Shown here in pieces: positions 24,049-31,433 of a stretch of 64,000 bases of DNA. The stretch is taken from the NCBI GenBank assembly GCA_963734815.1, contig CAVTIH010000001.1:62001-126000 (forward strand), read 5' to 3'. The position numbers were made by a program, and so were the translations under genes. The notes beneath the pieces are model-generated. The model saw only the letters and a program-made list of their open reading frames with translations. It ran no database searches and was not told the DNA's origin. The first letter of the stretch is position 1. Every line of letters begins with the position of its first letter. The DNA is from Palsa-744 sp963734815. Lineage in GTDB: Bacteria > Actinomycetota > Thermoleophilia > Solirubrobacterales > Solirubrobacteraceae.

Positions 24049-24091
24049 CTTCACACGCGAGAGGTCGGTGGTTCGAAACCACCCGTGCCCA
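24049..24091 (+). repeat. Attachment-site core, copy 3 (right end of the tandem array)
   Basis: Exact 43-bp copy of the tRNA-Val 3' half. The following bases (TTGGAGTTGCC) probably represent the original chromosome downstream of the tRNA gene before integration. Confidence 0.9.
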
Positions 24092-24225
24092 TTGGAGTTG
24101 CCTGCAAATAGGCGGTTTTGTCTCTCTGGAAAGTTCGTCGGATGGGTATCCAGCGCACCATTTTGTCCGTCTCCTGCCCTTCGACCCGGTGCGCTCCATG
24201 TATTCACGTCTGCTACCATGACATT

Positions 24226-24528
24226 ATGCGGCAGCTGACACTGCGAGTTCCCGAAGAGCTCGCCGAGCAACTCAAGAGAGCTGCACGCGATCACGAGGAC
24301 AGTGTCAACGGCTACGCCGTCAAGGTTCTCTCAGCCGCCGTCGACCCTGACTATGCGGGCGATGAGACCACAGGCTTGCGGGAGCGTCTTGGGCGGGCTG
24401 GGCTGCTGCTGAGCCCCGAGCGCCTCCCCGCGGCCACGCGTACGTCCACGCGAGCGCTCAGTCGAGCCCGCGCCGCCGCCGGACGTGGCAAGCCACTGTC
24501 GGACTTCGTCGCAGAGGACCGTCGCTGA
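24226..24528 (+). CDS. Ribbon-helix-helix antitoxin
   Basis: 100 residues from ATG 24226. The start MRQLTLRVPEELAEQLKRAA, then RDHEDSVNGYAVKVLSAAV, is a CopG/FitA-type ribbon-helix-helix. The C-terminal part, including LSRARAAAGRGKPLSDFVAE, should contact the toxin. The sequence just upstream (TACCATGACATTATG) leaves almost no leader. The stop overlaps the proposed toxin start by CTGA. Confidence 0.75.
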   Translation: MRQLTLRVPEELAEQLKRAARDHEDSVNGYAVKVLSAAVDPDYAGDETTGLRERLGRAGLLLSPERLPAATRTSTRALSRARAAAGRGKPLSDFVAEDRR

Positions 24529-24968
24529 GCACCTTCGCCGATTCGTCTGCGCTCGTGAAGCTCTACGCAGACGAGGCTGGACACCGAGCGATCCGCGCGC
24601 TCGACGCGCTCGTGATCTCTGCGCTCGCACGCGTAGAGGTCCCCTCCGCACTGTGGCGCAAGGCACGAACTGGTGAGCTCGAGGATCCAGCCGCCAGCAC
24701 ATTGGTCAGCGCGTTCGAGCTTGATTTCCACGGCGATCACGACTCAGACCCTCGCTTCACGATCGTCGCCCCCACTGAGCTAGTGCTGGTAACCGCTGCG
24801 CAAGAAGCGGCGCGCCACGCATTGCGCGCTTACGACGCCGTCCAGCTCGCGAGCGCACTCGCAGTGCGTGAGGTCGATCCGCGCTGTGACGGCTTCGCAT
24901 GCTTCGAGGCCGAGTTGCGACGCGCCGCGAGCCGCGCGGGCTTCACACTGGTACCACAAGCAGGCTGA
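24525..24968 (+). CDS. vapC: PIN-domain toxin, VapC family, with apparent CTG start
   Basis: The PIN domain begins LSTFADSSALVKLYADE, with the first catalytic aspartate in FADSSALVKLY. The first standard start codon is GTG 24555, after this aspartate, so translation must begin earlier. The only in-frame option near the antitoxin stop is CTG 24525, overlapping it as CTGA where related operons have ATGA or GTGA. Further motifs are ISALARVEVPSALWRKA (with a glutamate) and ALRAYDAVQLASALAV. About 147 residues. Either CTG is used through translational coupling or the toxin has lost its start by a point mutation. Confidence 0.7.
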   Translation: MSTFADSSALVKLYADEAGHRAIRALDALVISALARVEVPSALWRKARTGELEDPAASTLVSAFELDFHGDHDSDPRFTIVAPTELVLVTAAQEAARHALRAYDAVQLASALAVREVDPRCDGFACFEAELRRAASRAGFTLVPQAG

Positions 24969-25299
24969 GGCTACCGATTCGTTGGGGTCGCGTCCCGGTG
25001 GAGGTGGTCGGCCGGCTGGGAGCGCGGCTGATCTTGCCAGCAGGCACTCGGGTTTCGTCCGCGATGGACGAAACGATCGCGTAGATTCGCGCAAAATCCG
25101 GCATCTCGCGTACGACCGCGCGCGGCCGCGGCCAGCATTTACCACTGAAAAGCTCAATAAACCTGGGCGAAAAGTCGGCAGTGTGAGCCGGGCCGGCTTT
25201 CGTGGCGGCGCTCCGAGTGCGAGCGGCCATCACGACGGGTGGTCGCCGGGGGTCAGCCTTCCAGCGTGGGCTTTTCTGTCAACGTGGTACATTCCCAAT
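24969..25299. other. Intergenic stretch with terminator-like hairpin
   Basis: No gene is supported. It holds a perfect inverted repeat GTTTCGTCC (25052-25060), GCGAT, GGACGAAAC (25066-25074), likely the terminator of the preceding operon. The promoter of the next operon is near 25285-25299 (TACATT before ATG 25300). Confidence 0.5.
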
Positions 25300-25560
25300 A
25301 TGGCCCACACTGAAAGGCGCATCACGGTCGGGGAGCGCGGGCGAGTTGTACTGCCATCCGCAGTACGTCGCGAGCTGGACCTGAAGCCCGGTACTCACAT
25401 GCTGTTGAGCACTGAATACGACGGCTCGCTGCGGCTACGCCCGTATCGCGCTGTGGCCGAGCAAAGTCGCGGACTGCTCCGTGATCTCCCCGGAGGGTCG
25501 ATGGTGGATGAACTGCTCGCCGCGCGGCGAGCAGAAGCCAACCGAGAGGACGCCGAGTAG
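25300..25560 (+). CDS. vapB: AbrB-type antitoxin
   Basis: 86 residues from ATG 25300. RRITVGERGRVVLPSAVRRE, then LDLKPGTHMLLSTEYDGSLR, is a classic AbrB swapped-hairpin domain. The C-terminal helix region (LLRDLPGGSMVDELLAARRA) binds the toxin. The TAG stop directly abuts the toxin's TTG start. Little leader sequence separates a TACATT hexamer from the ATG. Confidence 0.85.
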   Translation: MAHTERRITVGERGRVVLPSAVRRELDLKPGTHMLLSTEYDGSLRLRPYRAVAEQSRGLLRDLPGGSMVDELLAARRAEANREDAE

Positions 25561-25959
25561 TTGGCGTCCGTACTCGACGCCTCGGCGCTGCTCGCCCATC
25601 TTCGTGATGAGCCTGGCGCCGACGTTGTAGCCGAGGCGATTGCCAGCGGTGTGGTTATCTCGACCGTCAATCTCGCGGAGGTCTTCAGCCGCGTCGCCGA
25701 TCGGGGAGCCCACCCGGCGAAGCTTGCGGCTGAGCTCACCCAAAGCGGGCTACTCGATGGCGCGATCACTGTTGAGCCGTTCACAGCCGCTGACGCCATC
25801 GACACGGCACGTCTGCGACCGTTGACCCGTGATGCAGGGCTCTCACTCGGCGACCTGGCGTGCCTAGCGCTGGCGCGACGACTGGGCGCCCCAGCACTGA
25901 CAGCCGACACCGCTTGGCAAGGGGCAGCTCACGGTGTCGAGCTGCGCCCAATCCGCTGA
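25561..25959 (+). CDS. vapC: PIN-domain toxin, VapC family
   Basis: 132 residues from TTG 25561. SVLDASALLAHLRDEPGADV supplies the first aspartate, VVISTVNLAEVFSRVADRG the glutamate, LSLGDLACLALARRLGAPAL and TADTAWQG the last two acidic sites: a full PIN active site. Forms a two-gene operon with the AbrB antitoxin and should be an RNA-cleaving toxin. Confidence 0.9.
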   Translation: MASVLDASALLAHLRDEPGADVVAEAIASGVVISTVNLAEVFSRVADRGAHPAKLAAELTQSGLLDGAITVEPFTAADAIDTARLRPLTRDAGLSLGDLACLALARRLGAPALTADTAWQGAAHGVELRPIR

Positions 25960-26105
25960 GGGGAGTGAGCGCGTTTGGTCGCCGGCCTCCAGCCTGCCTG
26001 CGGGGACCCTTCGCGTGGCTCCGGCGGCCCCCGCTCGGTCCTCCGCCTTTCTCGTCTGGGCTGGTAGGTGTCTGCCCAGGTCTCTGTCTGCCCACGTCTC
26101 TCGAT

Positions 26106-26495
26106 CTAGTCGGTCCACCATCCCATCAGCACCTCACCATCCCCGTCGCACCGCGGGCCGAAGACGATGAGGTCAAGGCCGCTGGGCCCCGCCTCGAACG
26201 CGCGCGTCACAGTGGGAGCGACTCGGATCGCATCGAGCGTCTCAAGCTCGACGACCTCCTCATCGAGCTTTACCCGGCCGGAGCCGCCGAGGACGACGTA
26301 GACCTCCTCGGCGCGTTCATGCTTGTGCGCAAAGGGCTGGCGCTGCCCGGCCTTGACTCGGTGATAGCTGAAGCCGGTGTCTTTGGTGTCGAGCGCGTCC
26401 CTTGCGAATCTCGCTTCTTGGACATCCCCAAACCCGGACTTGGGCGCGGAATCCTCTATGTCGGTGAGTTTCCTCAATGTGTATGGCGTGTCCAT
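26106..26495 (-). CDS. Cupin-domain protein
   Basis: 129 residues from ATG 26495. One beta-barrel cupin domain: QPFAHKHERAEEVYVVLGGS (H-x-H-x5-E motif 1), then GRVKLDEEVVELETLDAIRV and the motif 2 region. Motif 2 lacks the usual histidine (RVAPTVTRAFEAG), so metal binding may rest on motif 1. A 24-bp dinucleotide repeat lies 62 bp upstream of its start. Role unknown; small cupins like this often act in detoxification or signalling. Confidence 0.8.
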   Translation of the reverse strand: MDTPYTLRKLTDIEDSAPKSGFGDVQEARFARDALDTKDTGFSYHRVKAGQRQPFAHKHERAEEVYVVLGGSGRVKLDEEVVELETLDAIRVAPTVTRAFEAGPSGLDLIVFGPRCDGDGEVLMGWWTD

Positions 26496-26556
26496 GTTTG
26501 TGCCTCCTGCAATCGGGACTGTAGAGTCATATACCCACTGGTGGCTTCGATAGAGG

Positions 26557-26580
26557 TCTCTCTCTCTCTCTCTCTCTCTC
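26557..26580. repeat. (TC)12 dinucleotide repeat
   Basis: Twelve uninterrupted TC units, read as GA on the minus strand, in the promoter zone of the minus-strand cupin gene (start 26495) and after the stop of the acetyltransferase gene upstream of it (ends 26630). Such tracts change length by polymerase slippage. Confidence 0.9.
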
Positions 26581-26629
26581 GGCCGCCGCTAGCAGACTGC
26601 GCTTACGGCAGTATTGGGGTAACGCCCAC

Positions 26630-27136
26630 TCAGGTAGCGGCGGCGCTCCCCAGGAGCAGCTCGACCACCAGCACGTCGCGCCACTCGCCCCGTATCCGGC
26701 CGTGGCGAACATGCAGGCCGACCTCGCGGAACCCGTACCGCGCAGCGAGGCGGCGCGACTGCTCGTTCTCGGCGAACAGTTTGCCGATCACCTTGTGGAG
26801 TCCAGCCTGCTCGGCGCGTTCGCGAAGCACCGCTGCCAGCGCGCTGCCGAGACCGTCTCCGCGCGCCGCCGCACGAACATAGACACTCGCCTCAGCAACC
26901 CCCGTGTAGCACGCGCGCGAACTGTATGGCGCGATCCGCGCCCACCCGGCGACCAACCCGCCGTTCTCGACCACGAGCACCGGATGCGCCGCTGAACCCA
27001 GCCACCCGTTGACATCCGTGGCCGATCGCTCGTCGGTCTCGAACGTCGAGCGGCCCTCGACGATCCCTTCGTTGTAGATCTCCGCGATGGGCGCGCAATC
27101 TTCAACTCCCGCGTCACGGACACCCCGGCTCGCCAT
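26630..27136 (-). CDS. GNAT N-acetyltransferase, phosphinothricin/arsinothricin-type
   Basis: 168 residues from 27136. IRN/PAT-like start VRDAGVEDCAPIAEIYNEGI, then VEGRSTFETDERSATDVNGW. Acetyl-CoA site ASVYVRAAARGDGLGSALAA, then FAENEQSRRLAARYGFREVG. The IYNEGI...STFET pattern is typical of the Pat/Bar family that acetylates phosphinothricin, methionine sulfoximine or arsinothricin. The exact substrate is not certain. The start is only 10 bp from the target duplication of the IS insertion, so its promoter may have been displaced. Confidence 0.85.
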   Translation of the reverse strand: MASRGVRDAGVEDCAPIAEIYNEGIVEGRSTFETDERSATDVNGWLGSAAHPVLVVENGGLVAGWARIAPYSSRACYTGVAEASVYVRAAARGDGLGSALAAVLRERAEQAGLHKVIGKLFAENEQSRRLAARYGFREVGLHVRHGRIRGEWRDVLVVELLLGSAAAT

Positions 27137-27153
27137 CGCCTGATTATCGGCGT

Positions 27154-28151
27154 AGTGCGTATCCGGTTACGTCAGGTGGGGTCGCTACGGTTTGCCGGTG
27201 GCTCGGCCAGACTTCCCGCGCACGATCATGGAGTTCCAGGAGCGGTTTGCGACAGAGGCGGCGTGCCTTGACTATCTGGCGGCTTCGCGCTGGCCGGAGG
27301 GGTTCGTCTGTCCGGGGTGTGGGGGTCGCTCGGCGTGGGTGCTGGAGCGCCGTCATTTGTGGCAGTGCTCGGAGTGCGCTTTGCAGACCTCTGTGACGGC
27401 GGGGACCGTGATGCACAAGACGCGCACGCCGCTGCGGACGTGGTTTTGGGCGGCGTACTTGGTCGCTACGCACCATCCCGGGATCTCGGCCAAGCAGCTG
27501 CAGCGCCAGCTCGGCCTGTCGCGCTATGAGACAGCGTGGCTGATCCTGCAGAAGCTCAGGCGAGCGATGGTCGCCCCCGAGCGTGAGCCGCTCAAGGACG
27601 AGGTCGAGGTCGAGGTCGACGAGTTCTTCCTCGGGGGACTGGAAGAGGGACGCAAAGGCGGCCGCCAGCGGGGCAAGAAGGTGCTCGTCGGCATCGCTGT
27701 AGAGGTTCGTGGTCGCGGCTCGGGACGGCTACGCCTGCAAGTCCTGAACGACGCCTCGGCTGACTCGCTGCATGGACTTCTGAAGGCTACAACCGCTGCT
27801 AGCGCGATTGTCCACACCGACGGGTGGCAAGGTTACGCCGGGCTCGCCAAGCTCGGCTACGAGCACCGGCCACGCAGCCAGCGAGCCGCAGCGCCCGGCG
27901 AGCAACTGCTACCCCGTGCGCACCGCGCCGTCAGCAACCTGAAGGCCTGGATGCACGGCACTCACCGCGACGTCTCTGACGAGCACCTGCCCGTCTACCT
28001 CGATGAGTACGTGTTCCGCCACAACCGCCGGCACACACCGATGGCGGCGTTTCAGACGCTACTCGGGCTCGCAGGACGCCACCCCCCAACCACCTACCGC
28101 CAGCTCACCACCCACACCAGCCAAACAGCATGAGCAAACCGGATACGCACT
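27154..28151 (+). mobile_element. Intact IS1595-family insertion sequence, 998 bp
   Basis: Terminal inverted repeats AGTGCGTATCCGGTT (27154-27168) and AACCGGATACGCACT (28137-28151) are perfect over 15 bp. They are flanked by the 8-bp direct repeat ATCGGCGT (27146-27153 and 28152-28159). An 8-bp target duplication is typical of IS1595. The single transposase gene is complete, so the element looks recent and functional. Confidence 0.95.
27198..28133 (+). CDS. IS1595-family transposase (ISXO2-like)
   Basis: About 311 residues; GTG 27198 or TTG 27192. An N-terminal zinc ribbon (CPGCGG ... CSECALQTSVTAGT) is followed by the HTH-like segment QLQRQLGLSRYETAWLILQK and the ISXO2-type catalytic domain: VEVDEFFLGG (first Asp), ASAIVHTDGWQGYAGL (second Asp), and HRAVSNLKAWMHGTHRDVSD with the distal acidic/His region, then YLDEYVFRHNRRH. 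Sits within perfect terminal repeats, so probably active. Confidence 0.95.
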   Translation: MARPDFPRTIMEFQERFATEAACLDYLAASRWPEGFVCPGCGGRSAWVLERRHLWQCSECALQTSVTAGTVMHKTRTPLRTWFWAAYLVATHHPGISAKQLQRQLGLSRYETAWLILQKLRRAMVAPEREPLKDEVEVEVDEFFLGGLEEGRKGGRQRGKKVLVGIAVEVRGRGSGRLRLQVLNDASADSLHGLLKATTAASAIVHTDGWQGYAGLAKLGYEHRPRSQRAAAPGEQLLPRAHRAVSNLKAWMHGTHRDVSDEHLPVYLDEYVFRHNRRHTPMAAFQTLLGLAGRHPPTTYRQLTTHTSQTA

Positions 28152-28262
28152 ATCGGCGTTATTGCTCTTGCTTGCATCGACCGTGAGCGCGTTGCGCTAG
28201 CGCGTGTAGAAAACGTCCACGGTCAGCGCGCCGCGCCCCGATCGTGAACGTTGCCGCGCCGC

Positions 28263-28937
28263 TCAGGCACGACGCGCCACGCCGAGCACATGTGGATCGG
28301 AGGGAAGGAACGGCGCGTGGCTGTAGCGGAAGCGCTCGAACGTCTCGATCTCAAACCCCGCCCGTTCGATGGCGGTCGTCGTGTCGCGCGCCAGGTGACA
28401 GCCACCAGCGAGGCGGGGCCAGAATGTCGCATCGGAGAACCGCTGAAAGCGAGCCTCCCATCTGGAGTGAGCGAGCACATGCTCGTAAAAGCGCAGTTCG
28501 CCTCCGGGACGGATCACACGGTGCAGCTCGGCGAGCGCCGACTGCTGATCGGGCACGGTGCAGAGCACGAGCGCGACAACGCCGGCGTCAAACGATGCCG
28601 TCTCGCCGGGAAGGCAATCGGCGGCGCCGGGCGCCACAGAGACCGAGACCAGCGCCTCCGACGCGGCATGCTCGGCGCGCTTGCGCAGGTATGGCTCAGG
28701 CTCGATGGCGATGACCTCACTGACTGAGGTTGGATAGTGCCGGAAGTTCGCACCGCTGCCGGCGCCCACCTCCACCACTCGGCCGTGCAAGCCAGTGAGC
28801 AGCTTGCGGCGATGCTGGGCGCCGTCCCGACGCTCGCTGATCTCCGCGACCCTCGCATAGATGCGGGCGAACATGGGATGCGCCTCTGCGTTGCCGGCTG
28901 TGTCCACATCCCTGAAGCCGGTTTCCGGGCGGCTCAT
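28263..28937 (-). CDS. Class I SAM-dependent methyltransferase
   Basis: 224 residues from ATG 28937, overlapping the upstream stop (ATGA). Motif I is VVEVGAGSGANFRHYP, followed by VIAIEPEPYLRKRAEH and the post-motif II segment FDAGVVALVLCTVPDQQSAL, AELHRVIRPGGELRFYEHV. This layout is that of small phospholipid/UbiE-like methyltransferases. The N-terminus PETGFRDVDTAGNAEA closely resembles that of the methyltransferase two genes upstream (IETGFRDVDGTGEAEP). Last gene of a four-gene operon led by tetR. Substrate unknown. Confidence 0.85.
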   Translation of the reverse strand: MSRPETGFRDVDTAGNAEAHPMFARIYARVAEISERRDGAQHRRKLLTGLHGRVVEVGAGSGANFRHYPTSVSEVIAIEPEPYLRKRAEHAASEALVSVSVAPGAADCLPGETASFDAGVVALVLCTVPDQQSALAELHRVIRPGGELRFYEHVLAHSRWEARFQRFSDATFWPRLAGGCHLARDTTTAIERAGFEIETFERFRYSHAPFLPSDPHVLGVARRA

Positions 28938-29767
28938 CGCCGATCCTCTTTCGCAGCCCGCGCCGCCGCATCAAGAGACCTCGCGCCTACGTGTCCGGCT
29001 GGTGGACCCGGCTGGCGGACAAACCGTGCCCTGTTCTGCTGGCGCTCATAACCAGCGGCCTGCCAGAAGGCCACCGCGCCCGCCTCATCCTCGGCGACGA
29101 TCGCGGTGAGCCTGACCGCGCCCTGCTCGCGCAGGCGCTGCTGGCCTGCCGTGAGCAGCATCGTTGCGAGCCCCTGGCGGCGGTGTTCCGGCGAGACGGC
29201 CAGCCGGTAGAAGCTCCCACGCCACCCGTCCCACGCGGCGATCAGCGAGCCGACCAGGGCGCCACCGCGCTCGGCAACCAGCAGCGCCTGGGGGTCGGCG
29301 GCCAGCAGCCGGGCGAGTCCCTCGGGGGAGTCGCTGACGCTCGGCAGGCTGCCCGCCGCTGCCCACAGGTCCAGCACGGCGGCGATGTCAGTCTCGCCGG
29401 CGCTGCGAATCGTCCAGTGATCGTGGACGTCCATACGCTCGATTAGTCCACCCGCGATCACGAAGCGATGCTCGACTATCTGATCGGAAACGACGTTCCC
29501 GGCGCGGTCTCGCACGAGTTGGTGCACCGTTGCGACCACGTGGCCGTCGGGGCCGTGCTCGATACGCAACGGCTGCACCCGTGAGTCGAGCGATCCCCAC
29601 TGCCGCTCCCAATACTCGCGTACCCCATTGTGGCCGTGGACGCGCCCACCCTCCATAGCATTGGGCCAGTCGACCCGCGGGTGCATCGTCGCCAAGGCGT
29701 CCTCGATGTCGCGAGCGTTGAACGCCTCGTAAGCGCGGTGCAACAGCCGCTCGTGCTGCTCACTCAC
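28934..29767 (-). CDS. Fusion protein: SnoaL-like domain plus GNAT acetyltransferase
   Basis: About 277 residues from GTG 29767. Residues 1-115 form an NTF2/SnoaL-like cone (LLHRAYEAFNARDIEDALAT, MHPRVDWPNAMEGGRVHGHN, VREYWERQWG, later IVEHRFVIAGGLIERMDVHD). Residues about 120-255 form a GNAT domain (AAVLDLWAAAGSLPSVSDSP, LVGSLIAAWDGWRGSFYRLA, VSPEHRRQGLATMLLTAGQQ). The join is direct, without linker decay, and lies in one frame. Such pairing could couple a small-ligand-binding domain to acylation. The stop overlaps the downstream methyltransferase start. Confidence 0.8.
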   Translation of the reverse strand: MSEQHERLLHRAYEAFNARDIEDALATMHPRVDWPNAMEGGRVHGHNGVREYWERQWGSLDSRVQPLRIEHGPDGHVVATVHQLVRDRAGNVVSDQIVEHRFVIAGGLIERMDVHDHWTIRSAGETDIAAVLDLWAAAGSLPSVSDSPEGLARLLAADPQALLVAERGGALVGSLIAAWDGWRGSFYRLAVSPEHRRQGLATMLLTAGQQRLREQGAVRLTAIVAEDEAGAVAFWQAAGYERQQNRARFVRQPGPPAGHVGARSLDAAARAAKEDRR

Positions 29768-29913
29768 CTCCGACCTGCCTGTGCGGTGCGGGCGCGAGGC
29801 GCCAGGAGGATCGAGCCGGTTTTTGCCAGCGTGGTAGATGAACACCCTGTGCCCATCGCATGGCCGACAGCGAGTGTGACGTGGTTCAGACGCATCGCGC
29901 TGACGATAGCCAG

Positions 29914-30717
29914 CTATGGAACACGTGCGTAGACGGTAAACAGCGTGAGGGCAGCGACCGTGCGCCCCGCGAGCGAGTCGGCCCTGGCGGCGGCGAGCAT
30001 ATCCTCGACGCCCTGGTGCCCCTGTGCGCGCAGATCGGCAGCCAGGACCGCCGGGTCGATCACAATGTCAACGTCGAAGTCGCGCTGCAGTAGCACCTCG
30101 GGCACGATCGCGATGTCAGCGAGCCCCGCGTCCACGAACAGACCCACAAGCTCGCGGCCGATCCAGGGGTTGCGGATCTGCGCCTCGGCGGCGGCCAGCA
30201 TCGCGCGTACCAGCTCACGCGGGCTGCCCGTGCTCACAAGCGTGCCCCAGTCCGGCTCGTTGGCGAGCACCACCCCACCCTGCCGGGTGACCCGCGCCAG
30301 CTCACCTATCACGAGACCGGGATCCTCCAGGTGCTGGAGCGTGCGCTCGATGCGCGCGGCGTCGAAGCTGCCGGCGTCGAAGGGCAGAGCGTGGGCGTCG
30401 CCGGCTATGAAAGAGACCGGGCCGTCCTGCGTCTCGCAGCGGGCCTGCGCGCGCTCAAGGAGAGCGGCGCTCGAATCCAGGCCGATGACCTGCCCCTGCG
30501 GGCCGAGGAGGCGTGAGAGCGCACGCGCGTCGTCGCCCAGCCCGCAACCGACGTCGATTGCGCGTGAACCCGCGGACAAGCCGAGCAGCTGCTCGCGCGC
30601 CCGCTTGCCCGCCGCGACTGACTCGATGTTGTTGACGTGGCTGAGGTACTCGGCGAACGGCTCCGCCTCGCCGGTCCCGTCCACGTCCCTGAAGCCAGTT
30701 TCTATCCGTGCACCCAT
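29914..30717 (-). CDS. Class I SAM-dependent methyltransferase
   Basis: 267 residues from ATG 30717, seven bases after the tetR stop. Motif I AIDVGCGLGDDARALSRLLG, then VIGLDSSAALLERAQARCET, the VSFIAGDAHALPFDAGSFDA segment, and RTLQHLEDPGLVIGELARVT with QGGVVLANEPDWGTLVSTG. The latter (EPDW) is seen in UbiE/MenG-like and small-molecule methyltransferases. Starts MGARIETGFRDVDGTGEAEP, a head shared with the gene at 28263. Likely acts on a compound sensed by the TetR regulator. Confidence 0.85.
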   Translation of the reverse strand: MGARIETGFRDVDGTGEAEPFAEYLSHVNNIESVAAGKRAREQLLGLSAGSRAIDVGCGLGDDARALSRLLGPQGQVIGLDSSAALLERAQARCETQDGPVSFIAGDAHALPFDAGSFDAARIERTLQHLEDPGLVIGELARVTRQGGVVLANEPDWGTLVSTGSPRELVRAMLAAAEAQIRNPWIGRELVGLFVDAGLADIAIVPEVLLQRDFDVDIVIDPAVLAADLRAQGHQGVEDMLAAARADSLAGRTVAALTLFTVYARVP

Positions 30718-30724
30718 CTGTCAC

Positions 30725-31345
30725 CTAGTCGTTTCGCCGGCGCTCCGCGCGTGGGGCGGAAGTCGCCACAGCTTCAGCCAGAGCCGCCTGGACCGCGGCG
30801 ACCGCGCTGGCCCTAGCGATCTCGAGTGGCTCGGTGGTGCGCATTGCGCGGCAGAACACGAATGCGCCCTCTAGCAGCGACAGCATCGAGAACGCCAGCT
30901 CTCGTGCCGTGTCGCGGGGGATGGAGGTGGCCGCGAAGTACTCGGTCGCGCCCGCGATCCAGCTCTCGAAGACCTCCGCGGTCGCCTCACGCAGCGGCTC
31001 GCTGGTACTGGCGACCTCCAGGGCGACAGTGGCGATCGGGCAGGCGTCGGCGTAGTCGGTCTCCCGCAGCGTGTCCGCGGCGCCAGCGAAGAAGTCGCCG
31101 ACCGCCGTGAGGACGTCCGGGGCCTGCGCGGCAATCGTCGCGAACAGCTGAATGTAGAGCTGGCCCGATGAGCGGATCACCTCCGCTCCGAGCTGCTCCT
31201 TGCCCCCGGGAAAGAAGTGGTACAGCGACCCGAACGGCGCGTTGGCCTGCGCCACGATTTGCTTGACGCCTGTGCCGGTGTAGCCCTGGCGGCGAAACAG
31301 CTCGGCACTCGAGTCGATGATCCGGTCCTTCGTGGTGCTCGCCAT
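30725..31345 (-). CDS. TetR-family regulator
   Basis: 206 residues from ATG 31345. N-terminal HTH: KDRIIDSSAELFRRQGYTGT, GVKQIVAQANAPFGSLYHFF, PGGKEQLGAEVI. The C-terminal ligand domain (CPIATVALEVASTSEPLREA) is of the LmrA/YxaF type, a group that often senses aromatic or planar drugs. It heads the operon 30725-28263 and is divergent from the hydrolase at 31434; a palindrome lies between them. Confidence 0.92.
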   Translation of the reverse strand: MASTTKDRIIDSSAELFRRQGYTGTGVKQIVAQANAPFGSLYHFFPGGKEQLGAEVIRSSGQLYIQLFATIAAQAPDVLTAVGDFFAGAADTLRETDYADACPIATVALEVASTSEPLREATAEVFESWIAGATEYFAATSIPRDTARELAFSMLSLLEGAFVFCRAMRTTEPLEIARASAVAAVQAALAEAVATSAPRAERRRND

Positions 31346-31371
31346 GTTCAGGTCCCTTGCTCGTCGGTCGT

Positions 31372-31389
31372 GAGCCTAATGATAGGCTC
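31372..31389. promoter_or_regulatory. Palindromic operator between tetR and the hydrolase gene
   Basis: GAGCCTA (31372-31378), ATGA, TAGGCTC (31383-31389): perfect 7-bp arms in the 88-bp divergent gap. A second ATTAGAGCGATCTAT-like segment follows at about 31396-31410. Likely site of TetR control over both directions. Confidence 0.65.
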
Positions 31390-31433
31390 CCCGCTCATTA
31401 GAGCGATCTATCAAATCGACCTTTGGAGGCGCC

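Larger units (their letters stand above)
21570..24091. mobile_element. Tandem segment B, about 2.5 kb, bounded by attachment cores and lacking an integrase
   Basis: Lies between the second and third 43-bp cores. It carries a DUF433-type regulator, a ribbon-helix-helix antitoxin and a DUF5615-type toxin, and decayed sequence, but no integrase or excisionase. Near each inner end stands the same sequence CATGGGCCTAAAC (21706-21718 and 23932-23944). It could be the remains of an earlier insertion or a non-autonomous passenger mobilised by a related integrase. Confidence 0.7.

Noticed and set aside
7962..24091. CRISPR array or prophage as explanation of the repeats
   Set aside because: The repeats are three widely spaced tRNA fragments; there are no cas or virion genes.
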